Below, piece by piece: positions 26,175-35,062 of a stretch of DNA of 35,483 nt. A program made the position numbers and the translations under genes. Origin of the DNA: an uncultured Planctomycetales bacterium (GTDB taxonomy: Bacteria > Planctomycetota > Planctomycetia > Pirellulales > S012-138). Under the pieces are notes generated by a model. That model worked only from the letters and a program-made list of their open reading frames with translations, ran no database searches and was not told the origin of the DNA. Every line of letters starts with the position of its first letter. The stretch's first letter is position 1. Location: contig CALJLD010000210.1 of NCBI GenBank assembly GCA_937982665.1, positions 1-35,483 on the forward strand, written 5' to 3'.

Positions 26175-29100
26175 ATGCCAATTCCCAAGATCCGAGTCTT
26201 TGTCTCATCGCCCGGCGACGTCGCGGAAGAACGAGTGATCGCGGGTCGTGTCTTGGATCGGCTTGCGGCCGAGTTCGCGCGCGTCGCCAGAATCGAGGCC
26301 GTCTTTTGGGAACACGAGCCGTTGCTGGCTACGGAGACCTTTCAGAAGCAAATCATCCGCCCTTCAGAGACAGACATCGTCGTGACCATTCTCTGGTCGC
26401 GACTGGGCACACGGTTGCCAAAAGATATTCAACGTCCCGACGGAACGAACTACGACAGTGGAACAGAGTTCGAGTTTGAAGATGCGGTTGAAGGGCGGCG
26501 CCGGCGCGGAGCGCCTGATTTGATCGTCTACCGGAAGATGGCTGAACCTACCGTCAGTCTGAGTGACCCCACCAATGTCCGCGACAGGCTAGATCAAAAG
26601 CAAGCCTTGGATAATTTCATCCAAAGTTGGTTTCACGGCGAGGATGGGACGATTGTCGCCGCATTCCATCCGTTCGATGAAGTCGATCAATTTGAAGGCT
26701 TGTTGGAAACACATCTGCACAAGCTCGTGCGCGCACGACTTCAAGCCAAAGGCATCGCCCAGCATGCCGATGCGGAAACTATCACGCCGCGCCCAACGTG
26801 GACCTCCGGCTCGCCCTTTCGAGGTCTCGACGTCTTTGAGATCGAGCACGCCCCAATCTTCTTTGGCCGCACGCGCGCCACCAGCGAGATCCTGCATTCA
26901 TTGCGAAAACAATTTTCGCGCGGAAAAGGCTTCCTGCTGATTGCCGGCCAAAGCGGGTGCGGCAAGTCTTCCCTGATCCGCGCCGGCGTCTTGCCAATGC
27001 TCGCCAGGCCAGGTGTCATTGAAGGTGTTGGATTGTGGCGCCGCGTCATCCTCCGGCCCAGTGATTTCTCCGGTGATCTGTTCGACGGCCTCGCCGCCGC
27101 ATTGCTTGATGATGACGCGTTGCCCGAATTGGCGGCAGATGGCACCAAGCCAGCGCAGATTGCCGCCGATTTGCGAAAGTCGCCGCATGCCGCTGACATG
27201 CTGATTAAAGGCGCGCTCTCCCAGGCCGCCGGGCTCTTGCAAATGGCGGAAGGAGCAAGCCAGCAGCCACAAGCTCGCCTCGTGCTCTTGATCGATCAGT
27301 TTGAAGAGCTGTTTACGTTCGATGCCATCACCCCGGGTGTTCGCGAGCGCTTCGTGACCGCCATTTCATCGTTGGCCAAGAGCGGTCGGGCATTGGTCAT
27401 CGCAACAATCCGCAGCGACTTTTATCACCGCTGTCTCGAATTGCCTGAGTTGGTCGCGCTCAAGGAGGGTACTGGCCAATACGACCTCTTGCCGCCTTCG
27501 TCCGCGGAAATTTCTCAATTGATCCGCCGGCCGGCGCAGGCAGCGGGATTGCGGTTTGAAGTTCATCCGGATACTGAGGAATCGCTCGACGATGTCCTTC
27601 GTGACGCTGCGTCAGCCGATCCCGAGTGCCTGCCTTTGTTGGAATTCACGCTTGAGGAACTTTACAAGCGCCGCCGCGACAACATCTATCTCACGCATCA
27701 GGCTTACGAGGAGTTGGGGGGCGTCGAAGGTGCCGTGGCAACTCGGGCGGATAAGGTGTTCTCCGAACTTGACGAACCGGTTCGCGCCGCGTTTCCCCAA
27801 GTGTTCCGGAAGTTGGTAGCAGTCGGCTCCGGACAAAGCGAGAAGCCGATCCGTCGGCTGGCCCACGAAGACGAAATCCGCGGCACGCCACAGGCGGCCG
27901 AATTCGTCGATCGATTCATTGAAGCCCGTCTGCTGGTTGGTGACAAAGCGAGCGACGGCGGTGCAGTTGTGCGGGTCACTCATGAGGCGCTGCTGACCGC
28001 GTGGCAGCCATTGGTTGATTGGTTTCATGCGGACTGTGAATTGCTCCGCATTCGCTCGCGCGTCGCGGCGGCAGCGGCACGATGGGATGCCGAAGGACGT
28101 TCCGGCGACCTATTGTTGCCCCGTGGCAAACCCTTGGAGGAAGGCATCGCTTTGGTTGCCGCCGGTTTCGATCTCGGTGAATTGGAGGAAGCGTTCGTTG
28201 CCGCGTCCTCGGCGCGATCGCGCGGCGTGGCACGACTCAAGATGGCAGCGATTGTTGCCTTGGTCATGCTGACTGTTGCTGCCGTGAGCGGCGGTCTCGT
28301 GGCGACATCGCAGTATTTCAAGGCCAGAGATTCTGAGACGGCCGCCCTCGATGCGCAAGCGGATGCCGAATCGGCGCGCGATGACGCAGATCGATCTCGA
28401 ATTGCCGCCGTGGAACAACGCAACCTTGCTCAGTATGAGTTGGGGCGAAACTATTGGAGTACAGCCGTCACCCAGCGCGACACGTTCAACAACCCGCTTT
28501 CCGCCGCGCATCACTTTACTAAGGCCGCCGTCGAGTTCGCGCATTTTCCGGCCGAATCGCAAAATGCCCGCCTTGCTGCTGAGTGGTCCGCGCGTTCCTG
28601 TCGTCTTGTCGCGGCCTTTGAACACGAGCATGAGACAATCACTAACAGGTACGCGAAGCCGATCGTGACCTGCAACGCCAATGCCAGCCGAGTGTTCGTT
28701 GCGACGCAGCACGGCCCACCTCGGCTGTGGAATGGGATCTCCGGCCAGCAGCTAGCTCAACTGGGCGACGAGCAGCTCATTGACGGCGCGGTTTTCTCGA
28801 ACGACGAGAGCGGCGTTATCACATGGAGGTATGACGCAGTCGAATGGTGGGATTCCGCAACTGGTCAATTGATGCGACGTTACGAATCTGACGTCAAGAT
28901 CTCTAATCTCGAAGTGAGTGCGAATCGAAGCCGGCTCTTAACAACCGCGCGTGGAGGCGCCGAACTCCTGGACGCGAATAGCGGCGACGTCTTGGCACGG
29001 TTCGAAACGAACGATCAACTTGTTGAGGGAACTGCCCTGAGCAGCGATGCCCAGCACTTTGCTATTTGGAGCAAAGGGGGGCGGTTGACTCTATGGGATG

Positions 29101-31070
29101 TCGATCAGTCGCAAGCTGTGCACGAAGTTGAAATCGAACACGGCATTGATGGCGCCCGGTACATTTCTGACGGATCGCAACTGCTCATTTGGACACATGG
29201 TCCGAAAGTTTGCCTGCTGAATGCCCGGACAGGCGAGGAGATCGTCGCGTTCGATCACATCGAGGGGTCGATCCTTGCCGCCGATTTCAATGCTGACGAA
29301 TCGCAAATTGTCACATCTTGTCAGCACAAAGGAGGCCGCGAAAGCACTGTCCGCGTGTGGAATGTGATGACCGGCGAGATGGCCCTGCAATTTACACACA
29401 GCAACACAACAGTGTATGCAAAGTTCTGCTTCGCTGATAATCGCATCGTGTCTTGGGGGTCGGGCACGCTGGCTGCGGGAGCAGAGGCCGCCACGCAATT
29501 GCGTGATGCAACAAGCGGAGAAGTCATTGCGTCCCATCCGGGCTCGCTCCAGGGAGTTCAAGTTGTTGACAACGCATCTCGGTTGCTGACTTGGGGTAGC
29601 GGTAAAGTGCAGATCTGGGACGCAACCAGGTTTGACGCCCCACTTGCTTTTGTGCAGTCTGACGCGGAGATGTCTGGAGCACAGTTCAGTCCGGACCTGA
29701 CGAGGATTCTGAGTTGGACAAAGGAGGGCAGGGTGCGGATTTGGGACGCGACTGCCACCCCTCTTTTGCACGCGATGGTGCACGATCACGAAGTGTTTGC
29801 CGCGTATTTGAGTACAGACGCCAAGTCGATCTACACGAGAACCGGCACGATTGACCCCGAATATGATGGCGGTGTTCGGATTTGGGACGCTGAATCGGGC
29901 CGATTGATCACCGATCTCGATCATGATGAATTTGTCGGCGGGTTTGCGCTGAGTTCTGATGAATCTCGCATGCTCACTTGGTCCAGTCCCGATGCGAGCA
30001 ATTCGCGGCCGCAAGCCAATATTCGCTTGTGGGATATCGCAACACGGCGCGTCATTCACCGCTTTTTGGTTGATGACTATGTGAAAGGCGCCCGATTCGA
30101 TGAAGCCGAAAAGCGTATCCTGGTTTGGGATGGAGAGAGGTACGCACGGATTTGGGATGTTGAAACCGGGGCACAGTTGGCCGAGTTCGACCATGGTTCC
30201 AGCCGCCCCGTTTATGATGCGGATTTTGATGCGGACGAACGTCGCGTTTTGACATGGGGTAACAGCGAGATCGTGCGGCTCTGGGATATCGACACCGGAG
30301 AAGTCGTCGTGCAAAACGAGCACAACGCATTTCTCCGCGGTGCGAATTTTGACGCTCAGAAACAACGCGTGCTGTCCTGGGATGATGCCGGCGTCGCGAG
30401 ACTTTGGGATGCCAAGACCGGCGACACCGTTATCCAGTTTGACCATCCGGCAGACGAGCGCTTCATTCAAGATGCTCAGCTAAACCAAAGCGAAACAAGA
30501 CTGTTGACCCAGGCCGAGGGCGGGGCTGCGAGATTGTGGAATGTCGCGAACGGAGAATTGATGGCGACCTTGACCCATGATGGCCGCATGACCGCTGCAC
30601 ACTTCAATCGCGATGAGAGTTCCCTGCTAACGGCCAGCACTGACGGAACAATCAAACTTTGGGACGCGGTTACAGGTGATTTGGTTTGGCGCATCAAAGT
30701 TGATATCGAGTTAGCGGACATCTGCTTTTCGAAGGACGAAACGCGCATCCTGGCGCGGGACGCATTCGCAGACGATAGTGCCTGGCTGATTGACGTCACG
30801 ATCGGCGATGTTATTGCCAGGATCAGAACATCCGGCAAGTCGGTGCGCGCCACGTTCAACGAGGATGAGAGCCGTTTGTTCACATGGGGAGATGATCGAA
30901 CGCTGCGCGTTTGGGATGTGTCGGCCGCCGATGAGGTTTCGCTTGACTCATTGGAAACGCGGCTTGAGGCGCTAACGGGCACGCGGCTAAACGAATTGGG
31001 TCAGGTTGAAGCGCTGAGCCCCAAGGAATGGTTCGAGGCGAAGCAGTCGCTTCCGCAGGCCGCACGATAG
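26175..31070 (+). CDS. DUF4062-nSTAND NTPase with membrane helix and WD40-type repeats
   Basis: A 1631-aa protein in five parts. DUF4062 at about 5-120 (IRVFVSSPGDVAEER, then WSRLGTRL); the same N-terminal domain occurs in eukaryotic NLR-like proteins such as NWD1 and TEP1. A conserved linker SPFRGLDVFEIEHAPIFFGR (212-231) precedes the STAND ATPase, with Walker A GQSGCGKSS (258-266) and Walker B LLIDQFEEL (371-379), then a winged-helix region. A single membrane helix lies at about 689-711, followed by a short coiled-coil. From about 790 to 1600 there are some 18 WD40-like units ending in motifs such as VRIWDA and ARLWDAKTG. STAND proteins are signalling or defence switches: the repeats sense, ATP drives assembly and the N-terminal domain acts. 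The trigger is unknown. ATG 26175 begins directly before the first conserved strand. Confidence 0.93.
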   Translation: MPIPKIRVFVSSPGDVAEERVIAGRVLDRLAAEFARVARIEAVFWEHEPLLATETFQKQIIRPSETDIVVTILWSRLGTRLPKDIQRPDGTNYDSGTEFEFEDAVEGRRRRGAPDLIVYRKMAEPTVSLSDPTNVRDRLDQKQALDNFIQSWFHGEDGTIVAAFHPFDEVDQFEGLLETHLHKLVRARLQAKGIAQHADAETITPRPTWTSGSPFRGLDVFEIEHAPIFFGRTRATSEILHSLRKQFSRGKGFLLIAGQSGCGKSSLIRAGVLPMLARPGVIEGVGLWRRVILRPSDFSGDLFDGLAAALLDDDALPELAADGTKPAQIAADLRKSPHAADMLIKGALSQAAGLLQMAEGASQQPQARLVLLIDQFEELFTFDAITPGVRERFVTAISSLAKSGRALVIATIRSDFYHRCLELPELVALKEGTGQYDLLPPSSAEISQLIRRPAQAAGLRFEVHPDTEESLDDVLRDAASADPECLPLLEFTLEELYKRRRDNIYLTHQAYEELGGVEGAVATRADKVFSELDEPVRAAFPQVFRKLVAVGSGQSEKPIRRLAHEDEIRGTPQAAEFVDRFIEARLLVGDKASDGGAVVRVTHEALLTAWQPLVDWFHADCELLRIRSRVAAAAARWDAEGRSGDLLLPRGKPLEEGIALVAAGFDLGELEEAFVAASSARSRGVARLKMAAIVALVMLTVAAVSGGLVATSQYFKARDSETAALDAQADAESARDDADRSRIAAVEQRNLAQYELGRNYWSTAVTQRDTFNNPLSAAHHFTKAAVEFAHFPAESQNARLAAEWSARSCRLVAAFEHEHETITNRYAKPIVTCNANASRVFVATQHGPPRLWNGISGQQLAQLGDEQLIDGAVFSNDESGVITWRYDAVEWWDSATGQLMRRYESDVKISNLEVSANRSRLLTTARGGAELLDANSGDVLARFETNDQLVEGTALSSDAQHFAIWSKGGRLTLWDVDQSQAVHEVEIEHGIDGARYISDGSQLLIWTHGPKVCLLNARTGEEIVAFDHIEGSILAADFNADESQIVTSCQHKGGRESTVRVWNVMTGEMALQFTHSNTTVYAKFCFADNRIVSWGSGTLAAGAEAATQLRDATSGEVIASHPGSLQGVQVVDNASRLLTWGSGKVQIWDATRFDAPLAFVQSDAEMSGAQFSPDLTRILSWTKEGRVRIWDATATPLLHAMVHDHEVFAAYLSTDAKSIYTRTGTIDPEYDGGVRIWDAESGRLITDLDHDEFVGGFALSSDESRMLTWSSPDASNSRPQANIRLWDIATRRVIHRFLVDDYVKGARFDEAEKRILVWDGERYARIWDVETGAQLAEFDHGSSRPVYDADFDADERRVLTWGNSEIVRLWDIDTGEVVVQNEHNAFLRGANFDAQKQRVLSWDDAGVARLWDAKTGDTVIQFDHPADERFIQDAQLNQSETRLLTQAEGGAARLWNVANGELMATLTHDGRMTAAHFNRDESSLLTASTDGTIKLWDAVTGDLVWRIKVDIELADICFSKDETRILARDAFADDSAWLIDVTIGDVIARIRTSGKSVRATFNEDESRLFTWGDDRTLRVWDVSAADEVSLDSLETRLEALTGTRLNELGQVEALSPKEWFEAKQSLPQAAR

Positions 31071-31145
31071 CCGGATGAATGAAGGGGGAGTCGGAGAAGG
31101 AATGCCACCTGCCTCCGGCACGCGTAGTCCCGCATTCTCCTGCGG

Positions 31146-31477
31146 TCAATTTGCGGATGGCTTCGACTTAGACCGCGGGAGCCAACCCCAAGACGATGGG
31201 TCTTTCGGCTCACGGTCAGATGACTGACAGCACCACGAGATATGTCGCCAGCAGATTGGTTCATGAAATGGCAACGTGCCCAAACAGATCCGGTGTCGAC
31301 TCCCAAGTTGAAGAAGAACATCAGCGCAGCTCGCCAGTGGCGCCCAATTGAGGAAGTCTTATTCCAACCGCGAGGCCGCTTCATGCGATGTGTCGCGAAA
31401 TACAGCGCATTTAGCTCAGACTTAGTCAGGTAGTGCTTCCGATTAAGCCAGCGACGTAGCCATGCACTCGCCCGCAT
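31146..31477 (-). pseudogene. Integrase (tyrosine recombinase) fragment, N-terminal/central part
   Basis: Minus-strand translation from 31477 gives LTKSELNALYFATHRMKRPR, then SIGRHWRAALMFFFNLGVDT, which I recognise as the central part of a planctomycete site-specific integrase. After about 31270 the similarity jumps to another frame (HEPICWRHISW, then SWGWLPRSK), ending at a stop at 31146. The catalytic C-terminal part (HxxR and tyrosine) is missing. It is therefore a truncated and frameshifted remnant. The identification rests on memory of the family. Confidence 0.6.
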
Positions 31478-31499
31478 GTCGCAGGGTCGTAACCCGGCG

Positions 31500-31964
31500 C
31501 TAATGCAAAGACGGATTCGGGTTGCGAGTCTCAGCCGAGGTAATGTCATTGACGATCAACTGCGCTCCAATCAAATAGCAGTTCTCGCCGACGTATGTGC
31601 ATTGGACAACTTCGACAATCATTACTTTCTGAGGGAGTTGGGACTTCGGCAACCACAATTCGCAAATCTCCTCCGGAAACAGCTGCTGGGAGTGGAGAAA
31701 AGCGATCCCGGCGCGCGCAATGTTGTACGTATAGATAACATAAAGCCGCGGGGCACGGCTAATACCGGGCAAGACACTTCTCAGCCGCATGAGCCCTTTA
31801 GTTCGCAGGTTCGCCCGAAGGAACCTGCGACGCTCGTCGAACGAGGCACGCTGGAGGCCTTTCTCTTCGAAATAGACTCGTTCCCATTTTGTCGGCAATT
31901 GAATTTGACAATCCAGTTCTTGCAACAACTCGGGGCGTACTACGCCATCACTGACATCCAGCAT
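31500..31964 (-). CDS. PilZ-like domain protein
   Basis: A 154-aa protein. An arginine-rich FDERRRFLRANLRTKGLM (42-59) corresponds to the RxxxR c-di-GMP-binding start of PilZ. The middle strand IYTYNIARAGIAFLHSQQLF corresponds to the D/NxSxxG region (here N-I-A-R-A-G), and the end CTYVGENCYLIGAQL to the last PilZ strand. The second motif is imperfect, so ligand binding may be weakened. Its start lies inside the end of the HD-GYP gene (25-bp overlap), which makes co-translation and a shared c-di-GMP role likely. Confidence 0.7.
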   Translation of the reverse strand: MLDVSDGVVRPELLQELDCQIQLPTKWERVYFEEKGLQRASFDERRRFLRANLRTKGLMRLRSVLPGISRAPRLYVIYTYNIARAGIAFLHSQQLFPEEICELWLPKSQLPQKVMIVEVVQCTYVGENCYLIGAQLIVNDITSAETRNPNPSLH

Positions 31965-32908
31965 CGAAGTATCTCTCCATCAAACAGTTTGTTTTCGCCG
32001 CGCGACATTGTCTCAAACAACTGACTTCGCTGCAGCGGTCGACGATAGGGACGATTCGCCGACAGCGCTTCAAAGACATCAACGACTGTGCAGATCCGCG
32101 CCCAATAGTGAATGTCGCCCTTGGGGCAGCCGACTGGATATCCACCGCCGGCAACCCGTTCGTGGTGCTGATACACCATCATGAGTTGGCCGCGACTAAT
32201 GTCGTTTCTATGACAGAGCTTTCTGTATCCCCAAACTGCATGCCGTTTGACAATATCAAACTCTTGTTCGGTCAACTTGGAAGGTTTGGTGAGAATGTAG
32301 TCCGGGACTTCTTGCTTGCCCAAATCATGCAAGAGGCCACCTACAGTGATTTGGCGCAACTCTTCTTCGTCTGATATCCCCAACGCTCGACTGAGCAACA
32401 CGCTAAGCAGACCGACATTTGCAGAGTGGGTGAACGTGCAGAAGTCGTGCTGGAGAACGTTGACCAGTTCCTTCGCTGTGTAGTCCTCTCGCTGTAGTAG
32501 GCGCACACAGTCCTTAGCCAAGTCTGTACATGATGCAACAGCTTGGCTGATGTCATTTTGTTTGAAAGATGTCGCCAGCGTATCGCGCACGACCTCGGCC
32601 AAACACGAATAGCGTTCAGAAAGCGGCAACTCTTCATTTCCGAGAAGTGCAGGCAGAATTCGGCGCAGTTGATCTTGGTACTCTTGGTGGTCCGATTTGC
32701 GGATGTAGAGTGTACGTACGCCTTTGGCAATGAGACGGCGAACATCGTCCATGTCAAACTCGATATCGTGACTTCGGTACAGACGGGGACGCTCTTTTGT
32801 GGATCTCTGAATGAACAAGTCCATGTCACTGCAGCGACTTGGCAGCAGCGTATTGATGGAAACGGAGTGAAAGTCGTCCAACCGGTCTGATGCCGCTACC
32901 GCCCGCAT
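31940..32908 (-). CDS. HD-GYP domain cyclic-di-GMP phosphodiesterase
   Basis: A 322-aa protein. Residues 20-85 form an N-terminal module resembling the small domain that precedes HD-GYP in other bacteria (FDMDDVRRLIAKGVRTLYIR). The HD-GYP domain spans about 150-322 and has every metal or catalytic signature: His161, HD at 194-195 with Lys198 (LLHDLGK), His223, His248-His249-Glu250 and the GYP motif at 256-258 (HHERVAGGGYP), and a late Asp277. Such enzymes hydrolyse cyclic-di-GMP. No membrane segment or receiver is present. ATG 32908 was chosen over a TTG at 32938 because GAGG lies eight bases upstream. It overlaps the PilZ-like gene downstream. Confidence 0.92.
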   Translation of the reverse strand: MRAVAASDRLDDFHSVSINTLLPSRCSDMDLFIQRSTKERPRLYRSHDIEFDMDDVRRLIAKGVRTLYIRKSDHQEYQDQLRRILPALLGNEELPLSERYSCLAEVVRDTLATSFKQNDISQAVASCTDLAKDCVRLLQREDYTAKELVNVLQHDFCTFTHSANVGLLSVLLSRALGISDEEELRQITVGGLLHDLGKQEVPDYILTKPSKLTEQEFDIVKRHAVWGYRKLCHRNDISRGQLMMVYQHHERVAGGGYPVGCPKGDIHYWARICTVVDVFEALSANRPYRRPLQRSQLFETMSRGENKLFDGEILRCWMSVMA

Positions 32909-33429
32909 GGCGAACCTCGCTGATAGCTGTTTCTTCAAACACTACACGCAAACATAGGACGTTGGACCAGATCTCTAGGGGGGTGCAACGACTTTGCGGA
33001 GGGGCTTCTACGACGCTGCGAAACGAATTCGCGGACGCAATTGTTCCAATCGCAATAATCGGGCGCAACTCCTTCAATATTTGCGATGAACTGCCCGGAA
33101 ATGGCGTCATATCGCCACCTCTCATCACCAATGGCAGAGACTGGTACCGCAAGAGTCCAACCACCACTGCCGCGGCCTGCGCACCAAGGTTTTCTCCGGA
33201 GACTCGTCGTGGCGGCGGGGGTAGCAGGACTACCGAGGACCATCAACGCTGGTGAAGGCAGCATCAACATTCTTGCCGAGGACAGCACCAAGATCACGCT
33301 GGCATCAGACGAAGTGCCACTCGTCGTGAAGTCCACGAACGCAGCCGGCGTGGCGGTTCCGACACAGACCTGGAGTGAGTTCATCAGCGGTCGGATACAT
33401 TTTGAACTCGGTTCACCCAATGCACAAAC
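32909..33429. other. Spacer without a recognisable gene
   Basis: About 520 bp. Long frames exist on both strands (minus 32935-33438 and plus 33086-33724), with Ser/Thr/Ala-rich or Arg-rich composition and no domain. The plus frame contains INILAEDSTKITLASDEVPL, which looks protein-like, but I cannot name it. It probably includes the HD-GYP promoter. Confidence 0.35.
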
Positions 33430-33716
33430 GCGAACCAAGACTTCTCTGTCGCCTCGCTACGAAAAGGACGCATCGGGACTCAGCCTTCGCGCCACACGCT
33501 GCGCAAGCGGTTTGGGAAGGCGTGCAAGGTTGCGAGCGGCGCGTTTGGAAACGCTGACAATCTTCGATGGAAGAGCACTTCTTGAGCAACGCGCTGGCCA
33601 GTTGGCGCGTATTGGCGGAAGTTCGCCCTGCTGCCGGTCATGCGAACATCTCCGTTACCAGCGGCTATCTGCATGCCGACGAAGCACCCTTGGGGAATCT
33701 GCTCCGGTACTCGTGA
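33430..33716 (+). pseudogene. Integrase (tyrosine recombinase) C-terminal fragment
   Basis: Two plus-strand frames form one integrase end. The first reads PSRHTLRKRFGKACKVASG, with the HxLR catalytic box, up to a stop at 33583. The second (from about 33558) reads FLSNALASWRVLAEVRPAAG, then HANISVTSGYLHADEAPLGN, ending at 33716. The GH of the last catalytic box and the nucleophile-position Tyr in SGYLH are present. The N-terminal DNA-binding domain is missing, and a frameshift splits the remainder. It differs from the integrase fragment at 31146-31477, so the two are not one gene. Confidence 0.65.
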
Positions 33717-33833
33717 CGCGGTGACCTAGAGCCTCGACCAGATCAACAAGAATCAGTGGGCAATGCTCCTCTCTTTTTGAATTCAGCCGTTGGCTTAGAG
33801 CGATGGCGCAACCATCATATTGGCTTTGGCAGG

Positions 33834-34268
33834 CTACGCACGAAGTCTGTAGCGCTCGAGCGCCCTGCGGGCAGCCACAACATCAAGTCCCCGTGCATGC
33901 GCGACCAACTCTAGTTCAACCGAAGCCAGGTCTGACCCATCTTCATATCGGTCGGGCCCAAGATAGTGCGCCGTGTTACCGTCGCAAAGAATGTCCTCGC
34001 CGACAAGCAACCAAAGGTGGTCGGTTGTGCGACAGATACCTTCACCGTCTGGTGCGCTAACAACAAGCATGGTTCCACAGCTATATCTGACCATGCCCCG
34101 CAGAATACTTCCTACCTTAGCAGGTGACTGTGGATCACCAGAGGACAGGAGATCACTAGCAGAAGCTTTCGGTTCGTGAGCCAAGGCAACTTTGGAAATT
34201 GAACAAAAATAGCTGAATGCGTCGCCAATCGGACGGCAGTGGGGTGCGATTTCGAAGTATCGGGCCAA
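33834..34268 (-). CDS. Hypothetical protein
   Basis: A 144-aa frame beginning at a TTG. No domain is recognised. The C-terminal half (TTDHLWLLVGEDILCDGNTA, then DLASVELELVAHARGLDVVA) has balanced composition and looks like a real protein. The start is doubtful, since no ATG lies before the middle of the frame (the next is near 34094) and no ribosome site is seen. It follows a small gene on the same strand by 46 bp, so the two may be an operon. It could also be a degraded longer gene. Confidence 0.45.
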   Translation of the reverse strand: MARYFEIAPHCRPIGDAFSYFCSISKVALAHEPKASASDLLSSGDPQSPAKVGSILRGMVRYSCGTMLVVSAPDGEGICRTTDHLWLLVGEDILCDGNTAHYLGPDRYEDGSDLASVELELVAHARGLDVVAARRALERYRLRA

Positions 34269-34314
34269 GTCTTGCGCGATTGAGCAATGCAGCTATTAAT
34301 GGCTCGGTGTTCCA

Positions 34315-34524
34315 TCAAGCAGCCACGATGCGTCTTGCTCGAACCACACCGGCAAAGCCGGCAATCTCGAACTCATCAGTCGAGATGCGCTTAGCCGCGT
34401 CGCCATTCGAAGCGCGGTACTGCCGCATTCCAGGCGTGTCGCCCTGAAAGAACGTGTGTTCTTTGATAACTACTTCGTTGCCGTCATCCGTGACGACTTT
34501 GATTGAGTCGGTCACACGGAACAT
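34315..34524 (-). CDS. Small hypothetical protein
   Basis: A 69-aa protein starting MFRVTDSIKVVTDDGNEVVI and ending with IAGFAGVVRARRI. No domain is recognised; the alternation of short charged strands suggests a small beta-rich fold. The frame remains open up to 34698, but ATG 34524 has AGGA about ten bases upstream and sequence quality drops beyond it. It is the likely first gene of a pair with the next minus-strand frame. Confidence 0.5.
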   Translation of the reverse strand: MFRVTDSIKVVTDDGNEVVIKEHTFFQGDTPGMRQYRASNGDAAKRISTDEFEIAGFAGVVRARRIVAA

Positions 34525-34724
34525 TTCTTGTGGTTCCTGATTGTCTAATATTACTGAATAATAGCCTTGAAAGTTGCAAGAAACGGCATGGCGGGGAGCA
34601 CCATGCCGGGGAAACTGTGGCCAATTCCTTTGCGCGAAAACAGGCCAGAAAGTAGACGACATTAATGACATATCGTCGCGCCGAACACCAAATCGCAAGC
34701 CTGAATCACTGCTATCGCATTACA

Positions 34725-34764
34725 AACCCCTTGCGCGGCGGAAACAACATCCGGGCAAGGGGTT
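34725..34764. terminator. Hairpin, perfect 10-bp stem
   Basis: AACCCCTTGC (34725-34734) pairs exactly with GCAAGGGGTT (34755-34764) around a 20-base loop. Flanking A or T runs are short. The form is like bidirectional intergenic terminators seen in planctomycetes. It may terminate a transcript, though the genes beside it do not end here. Confidence 0.6.
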
Positions 34765-34869
34765 CCGAACAGACCAGCGTCTCCTTGGGGGAGACCAAAC
34801 CTGGGATTTAGATCGGCTGTGGTCTTGGGCGTGGTTGAGGTGGATCACTGCTATCAGCGCAATTAAAAA

Positions 34870-34900
34870 CCCGGCAAGGCGGGGCAAGGACCTTACCGGG
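34870..34900. terminator. Second related hairpin, 10-bp stem with one mismatch
   Basis: CCCGGCAAGG (34870-34879) pairs with CCTTACCGGG (34891-34900) with a single C-A mismatch and an 11-base loop, preceded by AATTAAAAA. Both this and the 34725 hairpin are preceded by the same string ATCACTGCTATC, so the two segments look like diverged copies. Confidence 0.55.
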
Positions 34901-35062
34901 CGATATCCAACGACGTTGGACTCGATCAATCTATACGGAAGACTCGGATTGGAAACGGATTGCGCACAGACGCGGCGGCGTTTGTCGCGTTAGGGGAACT
35001 TCACCCGCCTCTGCGTCCAACAGAATTGACGGACATTTCGGCACAAGCAATAGGAGCGAGCC

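Noticed and set aside
29091..30470. 459-codon minus-strand open frame inside the STAND gene
   Set aside because: It is antisense to the WD40 repeats, has repeated composition imposed by them and shows no domain; a shadow of the real gene.
33086..33724. 212-codon plus-strand frame
   Set aside because: Its second half is the wrong frame of the integrase C-terminal remnant, which is better explained by the other two frames; the first half has no domain.
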